Assembly (NCBI RefSeq): GCF_947496985.1
Contig: NZ_CANMEZ010000008.1
Span: forward strand, 1-64,000
Origin: an uncultured Kordia sp.
GTDB taxonomy: Bacteria; Bacteroidota; Bacteroidia; Flavobacteriales; Flavobacteriaceae
DNA length: 64,000 nucleotides
Direction of reading: 5' to 3'
Of this stretch, positions 44,527 to 53,163 are shown in pieces; within the stretch, counting starts at the first letter, position 1; each line of letters starts with the position of its first letter. Both the position numbers and the translations under genes were made by a program. The notes below the pieces were generated by a model, which did not search any database, was not told where the DNA came from, and saw only the letters and a list, made by a program, of their open reading frames with translations.

Positions 44527-45534
44527 ATGGACTTACTAGGAGATAATAACGAGGAAAAGACTCCATTGTCATTCACAAATAGAATTGATCTATCTGAATT
44601 ACAAGAAGGAATCCAAAAAATAAAACAAGAACTTTCTAAAGTAATTGTAGGTCAAAAAGGAATGATTGACATGCTTATTACTGCTTTATTAGCCGAAGGA
44701 CACGTATTGATTGAAGGTGTGCCAGGTGTAGCAAAAACAATTACAGCAAAGTTACTCGCAAAAACATTAACGGTTGATTTTGGACGTATTCAGTTTACGC
44801 CAGATTTAATGCCAAGTGATATTTTAGGAACGTCAATTTTTGACATGAAAAAGTCAGAGTTTGAATTTAAAAAAGGACCTGTTTTTACAAATATGTTACT
44901 AATTGACGAAATCAATCGTGCACCAGCAAAAACACAAGCTGCCTTGTTTGAAGTAATGGAAGAACGTCAAATTACCATGGATGGAGCTAAATATTCTTTA
45001 GAACCGCCTTTTATGGTATTGGCTACGCAGAACCCTATTGAACAAGAAGGAACGTATCGCTTGCCTGAAGCGCAATTAGACCGTTTCTTATTCAAAATAA
45101 ATGTTGAGTACCCAACAATAGAAGAAGAAGTTGAAATCATTGCGCGTGAGCATGAATTAAAAGATGGGAAAAAGATTGATCAAATCAGTGCTTTTTTATC
45201 AAAAGAGCAAATTAAGAAATATCAAAACTTAGTAAATGATATCATTGTTGAACCGCATTTGCTAAAATATATTGCCGAAATCATTGTAAATACACGTAAC
45301 AATCAATTTTTATACATTGGAGCGTCTCCAAGAGCTTCGATTGCCATCTTAAAAGCTTCAAAGGCATATGCAGCAATGAACGGACGCGATTTTGTAACAC
45401 CCGAAGATATCAAACAAGTGGCGATCCCTGTATTACAACATAGAATTATTGTAACGCCAGAACGTGAAATGGAAGGTGTAACATCTAAACAAATTATTAC
45501 GCAAATCATTCAAACTATCGAAATTCCTAGATAA
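44527..45534 (+). CDS. MoxR-family AAA+ ATPase
   Basis: This 335-residue protein has Walker A GVPGVAKT (64-71), Walker B LLIDEIN (124-130), sensor 1 VLATQNPIEQEGTY and arginine-finger/lid elements PEAQLDRFLFK and SPRASIAILKASKAYA. MoxR ATPases act as chaperones that assemble or activate complexes with VWA or DUF58 partners. Here the partner is surely the DUF58 protein 20 bases downstream. It is the fifth gene of the operon. Confidence 0.95.
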   Translation: MDLLGDNNEEKTPLSFTNRIDLSELQEGIQKIKQELSKVIVGQKGMIDMLITALLAEGHVLIEGVPGVAKTITAKLLAKTLTVDFGRIQFTPDLMPSDILGTSIFDMKKSEFEFKKGPVFTNMLLIDEINRAPAKTQAALFEVMEERQITMDGAKYSLEPPFMVLATQNPIEQEGTYRLPEAQLDRFLFKINVEYPTIEEEVEIIAREHELKDGKKIDQISAFLSKEQIKKYQNLVNDIIVEPHLLKYIAEIIVNTRNNQFLYIGASPRASIAILKASKAYAAMNGRDFVTPEDIKQVAIPVLQHRIIVTPEREMEGVTSKQIITQIIQTIEIPR

Positions 45535-45553
45535 TTCATCAAACTAACGCCTA

Positions 45554-46900
45554 GTGAAACAGCAAATCATACATTTTTTCAAATCATTATATCTCCAAGA
45601 TCGTTTCTTTTACGCCATCTTGGGTATTATTGTATGTTTTGTAATGAGCTTTATTTTTCCAAACTTTTTCTTTATTACAAAGCTATTACTGCTGATTTTA
45701 CTAACGTTTCTGTTTTTGGATATTGTAATATTATACGCTACTCGAACTGGGATTTCTGGAAAAAGAGAAACACCTGAAAAGTTTTCCAATGGCGATGATA
45801 ATGCAATCCATATTCATTTAGAAAATTATTATACGTTTCCTATAGACGTGAAAATAATTGACGAAATTCCTGAGCAATTTCAAGTACGTGATTTCTCTAT
45901 TCTTAAAAAAATTCCTGCGTCAAGCGCGATAGAACTCAAATACAAACTACGTCCAACAGAACGTGGTGCGTATACTTTTGGAAAACTAAATGTATATATC
46001 AAATCGATTTTGGGATTGGTTTCCAGACGTTTTTATTTTGACAATAAAGTAATGGTGCCAACCTATCCAGCTTTTTTACAATTAAAAAAGTACGATTTAT
46101 TGGCAATCAGTAACAACTTGACGATGTACGGAATTAAAAAAATTCGTCGTATTGGACATACCATGGAGTTTGAACAAATAAAAGATTATGTTACTGGTGA
46201 TGATTTACGTACCATAAACTGGAAAGCAACTGCAAAACGTAATCAATTGATGGTAAACCAGTTTCAGGATGAAAAATCACAACCTGTCTATTCTGTAATC
46301 GACAAAGGTCGTGTAATGAAAATGCCTTTTGATGGATTAAGTTTGTTAGATTATGCTATCAATGCAACTTTAGTATTGAGTAATGTCATTCTGAAAAAGC
46401 AAGACAAAGCAGGCATGTTTACGTTTTCTAAAAAGGTAGAAAACATTGTTGTTGCTGAAAAACGAAGTGCGCAAATGAGTATGATTTTAGAATCTTTATA
46501 CAATGTAGATACAGATTTCTTTGAATCGGATTATGGACGTTTGTATGCAGATATAAAACGAAATATAAAACACCGTAGTTTAATTTTATTATATACTAAT
46601 TTCGAAACCTTAGATGCGTTGCACAGGCAACTTCCCTATTTAAAAGGAATTGCCAAAAGTCATTTGTTAGTGGTAGTTTTCTTTAAAAACACAGAGTTAG
46701 ACGAACTCATTCATGGAGATGCAACTACGATACAAGAAGCATATGATAAGGTCATTGCAGAAAAGTTCTCTTTTGAAAAACGTTTGATTGTTAGCGAACT
46801 CAAAAAATACGGAATTCACTCCATCTTAACATCACCCGAAAACCTAACTATTGACGCTATCAATAAGTATTTGGAGATGAAGGCAAGAGGATTGGTGTAA
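45554..46900 (+). CDS. DUF58 domain protein (MoxR partner)
   Basis: This 448-residue protein starts at GTG 45554. It has two N-terminal transmembrane helices (about 17-36, 39-57), a beta-rich middle region, and the DUF58 signature YVTGDDLRTINWKATAKRNQLMV (about 216-238), followed by a VWA-like domain (VYSVIDKGRVM, LILLYTNFETLD). It ends the operon. No terminator is visible before the convergent gene at 46931. Confidence 0.92.
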   Translation: MKQQIIHFFKSLYLQDRFFYAILGIIVCFVMSFIFPNFFFITKLLLLILLTFLFLDIVILYATRTGISGKRETPEKFSNGDDNAIHIHLENYYTFPIDVKIIDEIPEQFQVRDFSILKKIPASSAIELKYKLRPTERGAYTFGKLNVYIKSILGLVSRRFYFDNKVMVPTYPAFLQLKKYDLLAISNNLTMYGIKKIRRIGHTMEFEQIKDYVTGDDLRTINWKATAKRNQLMVNQFQDEKSQPVYSVIDKGRVMKMPFDGLSLLDYAINATLVLSNVILKKQDKAGMFTFSKKVENIVVAEKRSAQMSMILESLYNVDTDFFESDYGRLYADIKRNIKHRSLILLYTNFETLDALHRQLPYLKGIAKSHLLVVVFFKNTELDELIHGDATTIQEAYDKVIAEKFSFEKRLIVSELKKYGIHSILTSPENLTIDAINKYLEMKARGLV

Positions 46901-46930
46901 CTCACTAATAGGTTTTAGTTAATTTGAAAG

Positions 46931-47521
46931 CTATGTACTAGCGTTTCGTTTTTTAATCTTTCTTACAATTATCAGAGTTAAAATTAAAAGAATTACAATA
47001 GAGCCAACTATTTCTATATCCCAATCACCATTTTTTAATTTGCTCTCAAATGTATCAAGATCAATTTGATAACGAATCATAGAATACTTCCCATAAGCCT
47101 TGTTTGACTTAATATCTACTTCTAGATAATCAGTCCAGCAGGAAAAAAATTCATATTCAATATTTGTTGATTGATTTAACGGATTGGGTGAAACCAAATA
47201 GTATCCGTTGATTTTAAAATCGGTTAAATATGGGCGACATAACATTCCGTTATCTCCATAAATTGTAATGCGATCTCTATTTTCTTCACCTTTGTACTTC
47301 TTAATGATTTCAACAGTCATTGAATAAGGTATCATCTTTTCATCATTTGAAAATCTCTTTTCAAGATACGAGTCAAATGAAATTACTTTGACCAACGCTA
47401 CAAATTCGGAAGCTTCCGCTGTTTTACTATACGAATCATTCCAAGCACTAGAGCAGCTACAAGCTCTAAGCTCTGAACAAGAAAAAAAAAGTATAACTAT
47501 GATTAAAAATACTTGTTTCAT
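46931..47521 (-). CDS. Secreted/membrane protein with NTR(TIMP)-like fold, unknown
   Basis: This 196-residue protein has an N-terminal signal ending near SELRAC, so the mature protein would start with CSC. It continues FVALVKVISF and VEIIKKYKGEENRDRITIYGDNGMLCRPYL, an OB-like pattern with leading cysteines reminiscent of netrin/TIMP-like domains. A C-terminal transmembrane helix (about 168-188) is followed by KIKKRN. The family assignment is tentative and the function unknown. It lies 39 bases behind the DinB-like gene. Confidence 0.6.
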   Translation of the reverse strand: MKQVFLIIVILFFSCSELRACSCSSAWNDSYSKTAEASEFVALVKVISFDSYLEKRFSNDEKMIPYSMTVEIIKKYKGEENRDRITIYGDNGMLCRPYLTDFKINGYYLVSPNPLNQSTNIEYEFFSCWTDYLEVDIKSNKAYGKYSMIRYQIDLDTFESKLKNGDWDIEIVGSIVILLILTLIIVRKIKKRNAST

Positions 47522-47560
47522 TTCTTAATGAATCTTAATAATTTGAGCTACTATAGTAAA

Positions 47561-48034
47561 CTATATTCTGTTTTCAATTCGTTTTTTAATAAGAATTATT
47601 TGTCCAAGATGATAATAAGTGTGCTCTATCATAGCGTCAATATTTCTATAATAAGTTCCATATTGTTTGTCAACAAAGTCTGCTAGTATGTTTTCATCTG
47701 ACATATTTTCAACAAGTCTTATAAAGTTTTCTGAGTCAGCGCAAAATTTATGTATCAGGTTTTTCCAATCTTGTTCGGATTCAATTGGTGGTGAATCAAA
47801 ACTAAATTTATCTCGTATATCAAGCGTGCCACCCTCAAGAACTTTTGCTACTCCAGCTATATAATAATCAATGTGAAAAGTTAAATCTGCAATCGTATTG
47901 AAATGATCTATTTTTTGAGTTGCTTGATGCCAATCAAGGTCTATAATTTGTTCTTTAAAATTTGTACCTAAAACCCATTTTCCTTCTATAAAAATCTCCT
48001 TCAGTCGGTTTGCTAAGTATTCGCTTAATTTCAT
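47561..48034 (-). CDS. DinB-like four-helix-bundle protein
   Basis: This 157-residue cytoplasmic protein has the DinB/DUF1572 pattern: TIADLTFHIDYYIAGVAKVLEGG (about 47-69, first metal His) and IDAMIEHTYYHLGQIILIKKRI (about 134-155, two further His). This gives the three-His metal site typical of the superfamily, which includes thiol-dependent transferases. The substrate is unknown. Confidence 0.83.
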   Translation of the reverse strand: MKLSEYLANRLKEIFIEGKWVLGTNFKEQIIDLDWHQATQKIDHFNTIADLTFHIDYYIAGVAKVLEGGTLDIRDKFSFDSPPIESEQDWKNLIHKFCADSENFIRLVENMSDENILADFVDKQYGTYYRNIDAMIEHTYYHLGQIILIKKRIENRI

Positions 48035-48276
48035 TTTAATTTAACTACTTTATTGCTGGTTTTCTCAAACTCCTTATAAAATACAGATAATAGAAATTTC
48101 TATTATTACACAAAATTTGATAAATAACAGGAACTAATTTTACATAAAAACTCCTGTTATTCTCTATAAAAATAACCTAAAGATTACACATACGCAATTT
48201 TACTTTCCTGTAACTACTTACAAAAAAATAGCCTTTAATCGTTTGGATTTACTAAAAATGAAGAAAATAAAAATAC
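48035..48276. other. Non-coding spacer with inverted repeats
   Basis: No gene was seen. AATAGAAATTTCTATT (about 48088-48103) is a perfect palindrome, and AATAACAGGA / TCCTGTTATT (48123-48161) is a ten-base stem with a long loop. Either could be regulatory for the DinB-like gene or a secondary terminator. Confidence 0.45.
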
Positions 48277-48299
48277 GGATTAGCTTTGAAAGCTAATCC
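48277..48299 (-). terminator. Terminator after the Cys-rich lipoprotein gene
   Basis: The perfect stem GGATTAGCTTT/AAAGCTAATCC is followed on the reverse strand by GTATTTTTATTTTC. It lies just after the stop of the reverse-strand gene at 48322. Confidence 0.8.
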
Positions 48300-48321
48300 T
48301 AAAAATTGAAGATAAATTATA

Positions 48322-48807
48322 TTATTCGCCGCTAGTTGTTGTTCGTTCACAGTCTTTATAATCAACTTCACATTTTGTACAATAATCACCTTTCGGGAGA
48401 CAACCACAACAATTAGAACAAGCAGTTGAATGACATGTTGTTTTACCAATGCTAAAAATATGTTGATCATTTTTCGAGTTTTCAACAGGCAATAAAGCTA
48501 CTGTTGAAACAGATTTATCTTCATTATAAAATCTGATATAATACTCTTTTTCTACTTCTAAAATTTCTACAGAAAGTGCTTTTTTATCTAATCCTAATTC
48601 ACGAGAAAAATTATTAAAGGAAGTGATTAATTTAGTTTTGGGAACTCCCAAAGAAACATTATCATTATACTTATAAGCAATCTTATTTCCTGTAAATTTT
48701 TCAACTGTAAAATCTTTGGCTATTGTATCTTCCATTTGATCTACGTCATCTGAATTACTACAAGAGACTACGAAAATAATAAGAAAAATGTAAAGAAAAG
48801 GTTTCAT
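48322..48807 (-). CDS. Lipoprotein with cysteine-rich C-terminal tail
   Basis: The start MKPFLYIFLI at 48807 gives 161 residues; 11 further upstream codons are open but would precede a good signal. The lipobox is FVVSC (Cys16). The middle is ordinary and mildly acidic. The last about 37 residues contain eight cysteines: CHSTACSNCCGC, CTKC and a final DC, with little hydrophobic core. This looks like a metal-binding or multiply disulfide-bonded knot. No family was recognised. It has its own terminator. Confidence 0.68.
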   Translation of the reverse strand: MKPFLYIFLIIFVVSCSNSDDVDQMEDTIAKDFTVEKFTGNKIAYKYNDNVSLGVPKTKLITSFNNFSRELGLDKKALSVEILEVEKEYYIRFYNEDKSVSTVALLPVENSKNDQHIFSIGKTTCHSTACSNCCGCLPKGDYCTKCEVDYKDCERTTTSGE

Positions 48808-49345
48808 CTTTTTTTGGTTTTTTAATGTCTCTAAAGACATATATGATTAGTTTTTAAGTGTTTATTAATTCTATTTTTTTCTATATAGAATTTCCATACA
48901 ATATTTTCGTTACATCAAATCTATAATAATTTAATGAAAAAACAAGCCTGTTTGTAAGATTTTTTACCTTTTTATCAACATGTGTTTCAACATAATAAAA
49001 TTTTAAAAGTATCATATTGATCTGAATGATTTCTAAATATTGCACGCCCAAAAGTAAATGAAAGATTACTTTTAAAAGTGTGGTTTTCCGTAATACGCAT
49101 AAAATACATCACTATTCTTATTTTATATCCTAGCTAAGTCCACACATTTTTAGGAAGAAAAAACACGTTCTAAGCTGTATTATAAAGTTTGTTATTCTAG
49201 GAAAAACATAGGACCTTTTACTAGATGTACTATTATCTTGACAACGAAAACGTTTGATATTAAAAATCTTTAAAAGTGCTATTGTTCTTGAAATATTAAT
49301 AATTATATTTCGCGTTTCTAAGAATGTATAATTAACAATATTCGC
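48808..49345. other. 538-base non-coding region
   Basis: No gene, RNA or mobile element was recognised on either strand. Small palindromes such as ATGTCT-CTAA-AGACAT (48827-48842) and ACTTTTAAAAGT (near 49070) are present. TATATTTCG near 49310, about 35 bases before the next start, resembles a -7 box for the DUF481 gene. Confidence 0.5.
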
Positions 49346-50110
49346 ATGAAAAAGATAGTGTATTGTTTTTTGATTTTCCCCTTTTTACTAGCTGCACAGA
49401 TTAATGAAAGTGATACACTTTCAATAAAAGCAGATCTTTCATTAACTGGATTTTGGCAAGGAGGAAATGTAGAAACTTTGATTTTTAGAGCAAAATCAAA
49501 TTTGAGTTTCAAACCATTTAAGAAATGGGTTTTTAAGACACAAAACTCTTATATTTATCAAGAGTTTGGACAGGAAAAAGCCGATGAAGATGCATTAAGT
49601 CTTAACTTTTTATATTTAAATCCTAAACGTCGATTTTATCCTTTAGCATTAGCTTTTGTAAGTACAAACTTCCGTAGAAAAATTGATTTACGTTATTTGA
49701 TTGGTGCTGGAGTTACGTATCAAATTCTAACTCAAAAAAAACATTGGCTTAAAGTTTCGCTGACCAGCGAATACGAACATACTACTTTTGATGAAACTAG
49801 CTTTAATAGTTCTGGAGTTGCATATAATGGTGAATCCGTTATCAATACCATACGTGGAACTGTTTGGCTAAATGGAAAGTATCATGTATTTAAAGATAAA
49901 ATCATTCTAAGTCATGAAAGTTATTTTCAACCTTCTTTGGAAGACAGTGACAATTTTCGCTGGCGTGCAGATTTAGGTTTAGAGTTTCCGATTTGGAAGT
50001 TTTTAAACTTTAAAATAAACTATTTACACACCTTTGAAAGTATTGTTGTTGCAGATCAAAAACAAGAAGATCAGTTCTTGACTTTTGGCTTAACCTTGAA
50101 GAGTTATTGA
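49346..50110 (+). CDS. DUF481/YdiY-like outer-membrane protein
   Basis: This 254-residue protein has signal MKKIVYCFLIFPFLLAAQ and a barrel with the DUF481 pattern: LSLTGFWQGGNVETLIFRAKSNLSFKP, FLYLNPKRRFYPLALAFVSTNFRRKIDLRYLIGAGV, SEYEHTTFD and a final LTFGLTLKSY strand. E. coli relatives were called salt-induced outer-membrane proteins. The role is unknown. It converges with the next gene with 20 bases between the stops. Confidence 0.85.
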   Translation: MKKIVYCFLIFPFLLAAQINESDTLSIKADLSLTGFWQGGNVETLIFRAKSNLSFKPFKKWVFKTQNSYIYQEFGQEKADEDALSLNFLYLNPKRRFYPLALAFVSTNFRRKIDLRYLIGAGVTYQILTQKKHWLKVSLTSEYEHTTFDETSFNSSGVAYNGESVINTIRGTVWLNGKYHVFKDKIILSHESYFQPSLEDSDNFRWRADLGLEFPIWKFLNFKINYLHTFESIVVADQKQEDQFLTFGLTLKSY

Positions 50111-50130
50111 TTTCGAAACAAACAGTTCTT

Positions 50131-50913
50131 TTAACCATCATAGCCATAATGTTCATTATAGCATGTTACTTTTTTTGATTCAATTTTCTGAAAAACATTT
50201 TTACTTACGCTAATGATCCAACTTTTCAATATCGTAGCATAACTGTCCGTATTTTCATTCTTTATAAAGCTAAAAATAAGTTCGTTTTTATGGTTTTCAG
50301 TGAGTTTACAAGAAGTTAACGCAATTTCAGTTGCTGCATCTTTATTTATAAAAACAACAGTATCTAAAATTGAAAAGTTGGCTTTCGATGCGTCAGTTCT
50401 TATAATCTGTTCTAAAATCAACACATTGATACTATCTTTTTGTATATACGTCAATGCTTTATCAGAGTTTGATAGTACTTGTCCGCTTTGTAATTTAAAT
50501 CCTATGTAGGCGTCCAATTCTGTGATGTCCCTATATATTTCTTTTTCTGTTTCCTTTTTTTGTACTATTTGATCAAGGTGTTCTTCAAAATTTTCATTAG
50601 ATATATAAGTTTTCCTATTGAATTTAAACCTATTACCATTAACTCCAATTTTATTATATAACGTATCTAATTTGTACTCAATCCTATACTTAAATCGAAA
50701 TTTTGATGTAGAACGCTCTCCTTGATTAAGGAACGACATAATTTTAGAGATTTCTTGAGTATCAGCTATAATTAGAGTGTCATTTTGTTTTCCTAATGAG
50801 ATCAAATACAACTTATCAGGATGATTGACTTTATGGTTAGCATTACAACTATTCAGAAAAGTCAATGCAATAACTATTAATAAACCAATTTCAATTTTTA
50901 AAATAGTATTCAT
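50131..50913 (-). CDS. Lipoprotein of unknown function
   Basis: This 260-residue protein has lipobox TFLNSC (Cys23). The mature part is mixed alpha/beta with paired segments (KLYLISLGKQNDTLIIADTQEI; DTVVFINKDAATEIALTSCKL) and a lone CxE near the end. No family was recognised. It lies 33 bases downstream of the GH113 gene on the same strand, so it is probably co-transcribed with it. Confidence 0.65.
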   Translation of the reverse strand: MNTILKIEIGLLIVIALTFLNSCNANHKVNHPDKLYLISLGKQNDTLIIADTQEISKIMSFLNQGERSTSKFRFKYRIEYKLDTLYNKIGVNGNRFKFNRKTYISNENFEEHLDQIVQKKETEKEIYRDITELDAYIGFKLQSGQVLSNSDKALTYIQKDSINVLILEQIIRTDASKANFSILDTVVFINKDAATEIALTSCKLTENHKNELIFSFIKNENTDSYATILKSWIISVSKNVFQKIESKKVTCYNEHYGYDG

Positions 50914-50946
50914 ATCTAATTCATTTTTCTCCCATATATCCTTCTT

Positions 50947-52326
50947 TTACTTTTCTATTTTAAAGTATTTTGCGATAAGATTTAATGCGGGTTTACCTTC
51001 TATAGTGAAGTTCGTATTCGCACCATCAGATGCGCCATGCCCTTGCCATTCCCAAATGTGAATACCATGAAACCAAGGCTCTTTCCATATAGTATTAAAA
51101 AAAGACTGATAACATAATAACTGTTCTTTTTGAGATATTTTTGAATATAAACCTTTGGCACTATTCCATTCCCATGGTTTTTCAGAAGTGCCTTCTATAG
51201 ATTTATAACCCAATTCTGTAAAAAGTACAGGTTTGTTAAACTTTTTATGAACCAATGCAATGGCTTCTATATGTTTTTTCCAATTGCTTTCTAACTCCTC
51301 TAGCGTTGGATTGCCCGATGCACTTAATGGAAAGTATGCCTGAATACCTATATAATCTAATTGATCCCAAAAAGGTACTTTTTCATATTCATGATACCAA
51401 TTGGCTGCGTAGGTTAGTTTTCCTGTATATATTGTTTTAATCTGTTGTATTAAAACGTTCCATTTTTTAGGTTTTATATATACCGTTGTCTCTAATTCTG
51501 TCCCAATACAAAATTGTTCTAACTTTAATTCTTGCGCTAGTTCAGCATATTTTAAAATGACTTGACTATAATTTTCAAACCAAACATTCCACTCTTTTTC
51601 AGTTTCCATTTCAATATCAGATCGCCATTTTCCATCTTCCATTTCGGATAACCAAATATGCGGTTTTAGCATTATTTTTATCCCAAACTTATCGCACTCT
51701 TGTTGTATCTTTTTGTAATACGCTAATCTTCTAGTATAGCTTTCATTAGAAATTAACCGCAATGTTGGTTTGTTATAGTGACTTTGTCCTATAAATGGCG
51801 TAATGGTAATCCATTCAAAATTATTCGTTTTAAGTAATTCGATGTCTTCTAAATTTCCATTCATATGGAATACGTGAATGCCTCGTTGTTTATTATCTAT
51901 AGTATAGTAATCATTTACTTCGGCAAGGTTGTTTTCTATATTCGCATCCCAAGTATAGTTTACAACTTCTGATAAACGATAGCTTTGCAATGCTTTATTT
52001 CCTATGAATAAAATTGCAATAGGAACTACTATTTTAAAGAATAACCCTTTTAACAAGCCTATTATTTTATATTGTTTGTAGTTTTTTATCAAGCTTTTTA
52101 TCAATAAGAAAAGTAAATAAGGAATAATAGCAATGATATATAATATAGGACTCGTTAGTATATTAGCTACAATGTCTTTGAAAAATGTAATTGTATCAGC
52201 GATATCATAATCGTTTCTATATAGAATTAATAAAAGTATAAGCACCAATACAGCAAAAACTGTAATACTATAAAACCATAAAAAACGTTTTATTGCCGAT
52301 GCTTTTATCTTTATGTTTTTTATCAT
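50947..52326 (-). CDS. Membrane-anchored glycoside hydrolase family 113-like protein
   Basis: This 459-residue protein has three N-terminal transmembrane helices (about 15-36, 56-78, 97-113) preceding a TIM-barrel (148-455) that matches GH113 (beta-mannanase-like). The acid/base region is QFCIGTELE (271-279), the nucleophile is E371 in VLFTELGY, and HIWEW lies near the end. Known GH113 members cut beta-1,4-mannan, but many Bacteroidota relatives lack tested substrates. A three-helix anchor is unusual for the family and places the enzyme on the inner membrane facing the periplasm. It is probably co-transcribed with the following lipoprotein gene. Confidence 0.83.
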   Translation of the reverse strand: MIKNIKIKASAIKRFLWFYSITVFAVLVLILLLILYRNDYDIADTITFFKDIVANILTSPILYIIAIIPYLLFLLIKSLIKNYKQYKIIGLLKGLFFKIVVPIAILFIGNKALQSYRLSEVVNYTWDANIENNLAEVNDYYTIDNKQRGIHVFHMNGNLEDIELLKTNNFEWITITPFIGQSHYNKPTLRLISNESYTRRLAYYKKIQQECDKFGIKIMLKPHIWLSEMEDGKWRSDIEMETEKEWNVWFENYSQVILKYAELAQELKLEQFCIGTELETTVYIKPKKWNVLIQQIKTIYTGKLTYAANWYHEYEKVPFWDQLDYIGIQAYFPLSASGNPTLEELESNWKKHIEAIALVHKKFNKPVLFTELGYKSIEGTSEKPWEWNSAKGLYSKISQKEQLLCYQSFFNTIWKEPWFHGIHIWEWQGHGASDGANTNFTIEGKPALNLIAKYFKIEK

Positions 52327-52507
52327 ACACTTTTTAAAAATTACAATGAAGGAATTAATCCTAAAAATATAAAAAAAGGAATTGATTTACTGTATTAATT
52401 AAATCATTCTTATAATAGAAATTGTAAATTAACACATTGCAGTTCATTAGTTCGTATATGTAATATAATCAGAAGCATTTGAAGTTATTAAAAGATTATA
52501 TAGATTG
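52327..52507. other. A/T-rich spacer upstream of the GH113 gene
   Basis: No coding or structured element was recognised. It presumably holds the promoter of the GH113 gene. Confidence 0.4.
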
Positions 52508-52533
52508 AAAAAAGCGAGCCTAAACTCGCTTTT
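52508..52533. terminator. Terminator (twin 1)
   Basis: AAAAGCGAG and CTCGCTTTT form a nine-base stem with a six-base loop, flanked by an A-run on the left. On the reverse strand it directly follows the stop of the decayed peptide gene. Its stem sequence is nearly the same as that of the terminator at 52803. Confidence 0.85.
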
Positions 52534-52738
52534 CAGTTGTTAGTAGCAGAATGTTGTTGAACACCAAGTGGTAAAATGGTAGTAGAACACATTCTGTACA
52601 CGATTTCCTTTCCTGGTAGATCAGGTTTGGATGATGCTATAGACAATAATGTATCTTTTTAGACTTTCTATTAACTTTTCAAGATTAGAAACTGATCTTC
52701 TAATCAGTTATAACCTTTTTAGATTCTTTTTTCTTGAT
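52533..52738 (-). pseudogene. Decayed ribosomal-peptide precursor gene
   Basis: Read on the reverse strand, three frames together give one plausible precursor. From 52738, where ATC stands in the position of ATG, KKKESKKVIT precedes a TAG at 52702-52700. A frame change then gives KISVSNLEKLIESLK (52695-52657). A slip in a run of five A (52660-52656) leads to 40 open codons (from 52655) containing SIASSKPDLPGKEIVYRMCS and TTILPLGVQQHSATN, with the stop abutting a terminator. The K/L-rich SxSNLE leader is typical of flavobacterial precursors. Lesions: lost start, stop codon, two frameshifts. Confidence 0.55.
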
Positions 52739-52802
52739 TAAGAATTTATGCTTGTTTTACAATAAAACAACCTACTACTCAAAATTCCCATAGGTGTTTA
52801 TA

Positions 52803-52830
52803 AAAAAAGCGAGTGGAAACTCGCTTTCTT
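52803..52830. terminator. Terminator (twin 2)
   Basis: AAAGCGAG pairs with CTCGCTTT around a six-base loop, with A-run and T-rich flanks. It is nearly identical in stem to 52508-52533, suggesting duplication of a precursor-plus-terminator unit, although no second precursor is readable beside this copy. Confidence 0.83.
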
Positions 52831-53163
52831 CATTTCATATACTACTATTTATAATGTCATGGTAATTTGAAGTTTTGTAGTATATGAAAACCTAACTTAA
52901 ATAATCTTATGCTGTAAAGTTAAACGCTAATTTTATGTTGTTATGAATTGAGACACAATGTGAACAGATAGTAAGCTCAATTTTACTAAACAAATACACT
53001 TTACATCTATAGAGACGTTTTGCATTTTGAAAAGGTTCCTGAAAATTCATTTTTTTACAATTCAGCTATCAAATTCTACGGTTTAGTAGCTTTTTTTATA
53101 CCAATGTTAATTTTATATAGACTTTTGAATCATCAAACACTAACAAATAAAAAATCAATCATC
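52831..53163. other. 333-base spacer before the DUF2141 gene
   Basis: No gene could be supported. A 48-codon open extension upstream of the DUF2141 start (from ATG 53020) is in frame but would bury the signal peptide and is rejected. Only A/T-rich promoter-like sequence was noted. Confidence 0.45.

Noticed and set aside
48252-48485. 77-residue reverse-strand frame overlapping the Cys-rich lipoprotein
   Set aside because: It runs through the terminator hairpin and is out of frame with the lipoprotein, which has a proper signal and stop.
48935-48958. Mini-frame MKKQACL in the 538-base spacer
   Set aside because: Seven codons only, no terminator or promoter context; nothing supports translation.
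49070-49081. Palindrome ACTTTTAAAAGT
   Set aside because: Self-complementary A/T-rich 12-mers are expected by chance in DNA this A/T-rich.
53020-53163. N-terminal 48-codon extension of the DUF2141 gene
   Set aside because: It would bury a clear signal peptide beginning at 53164.
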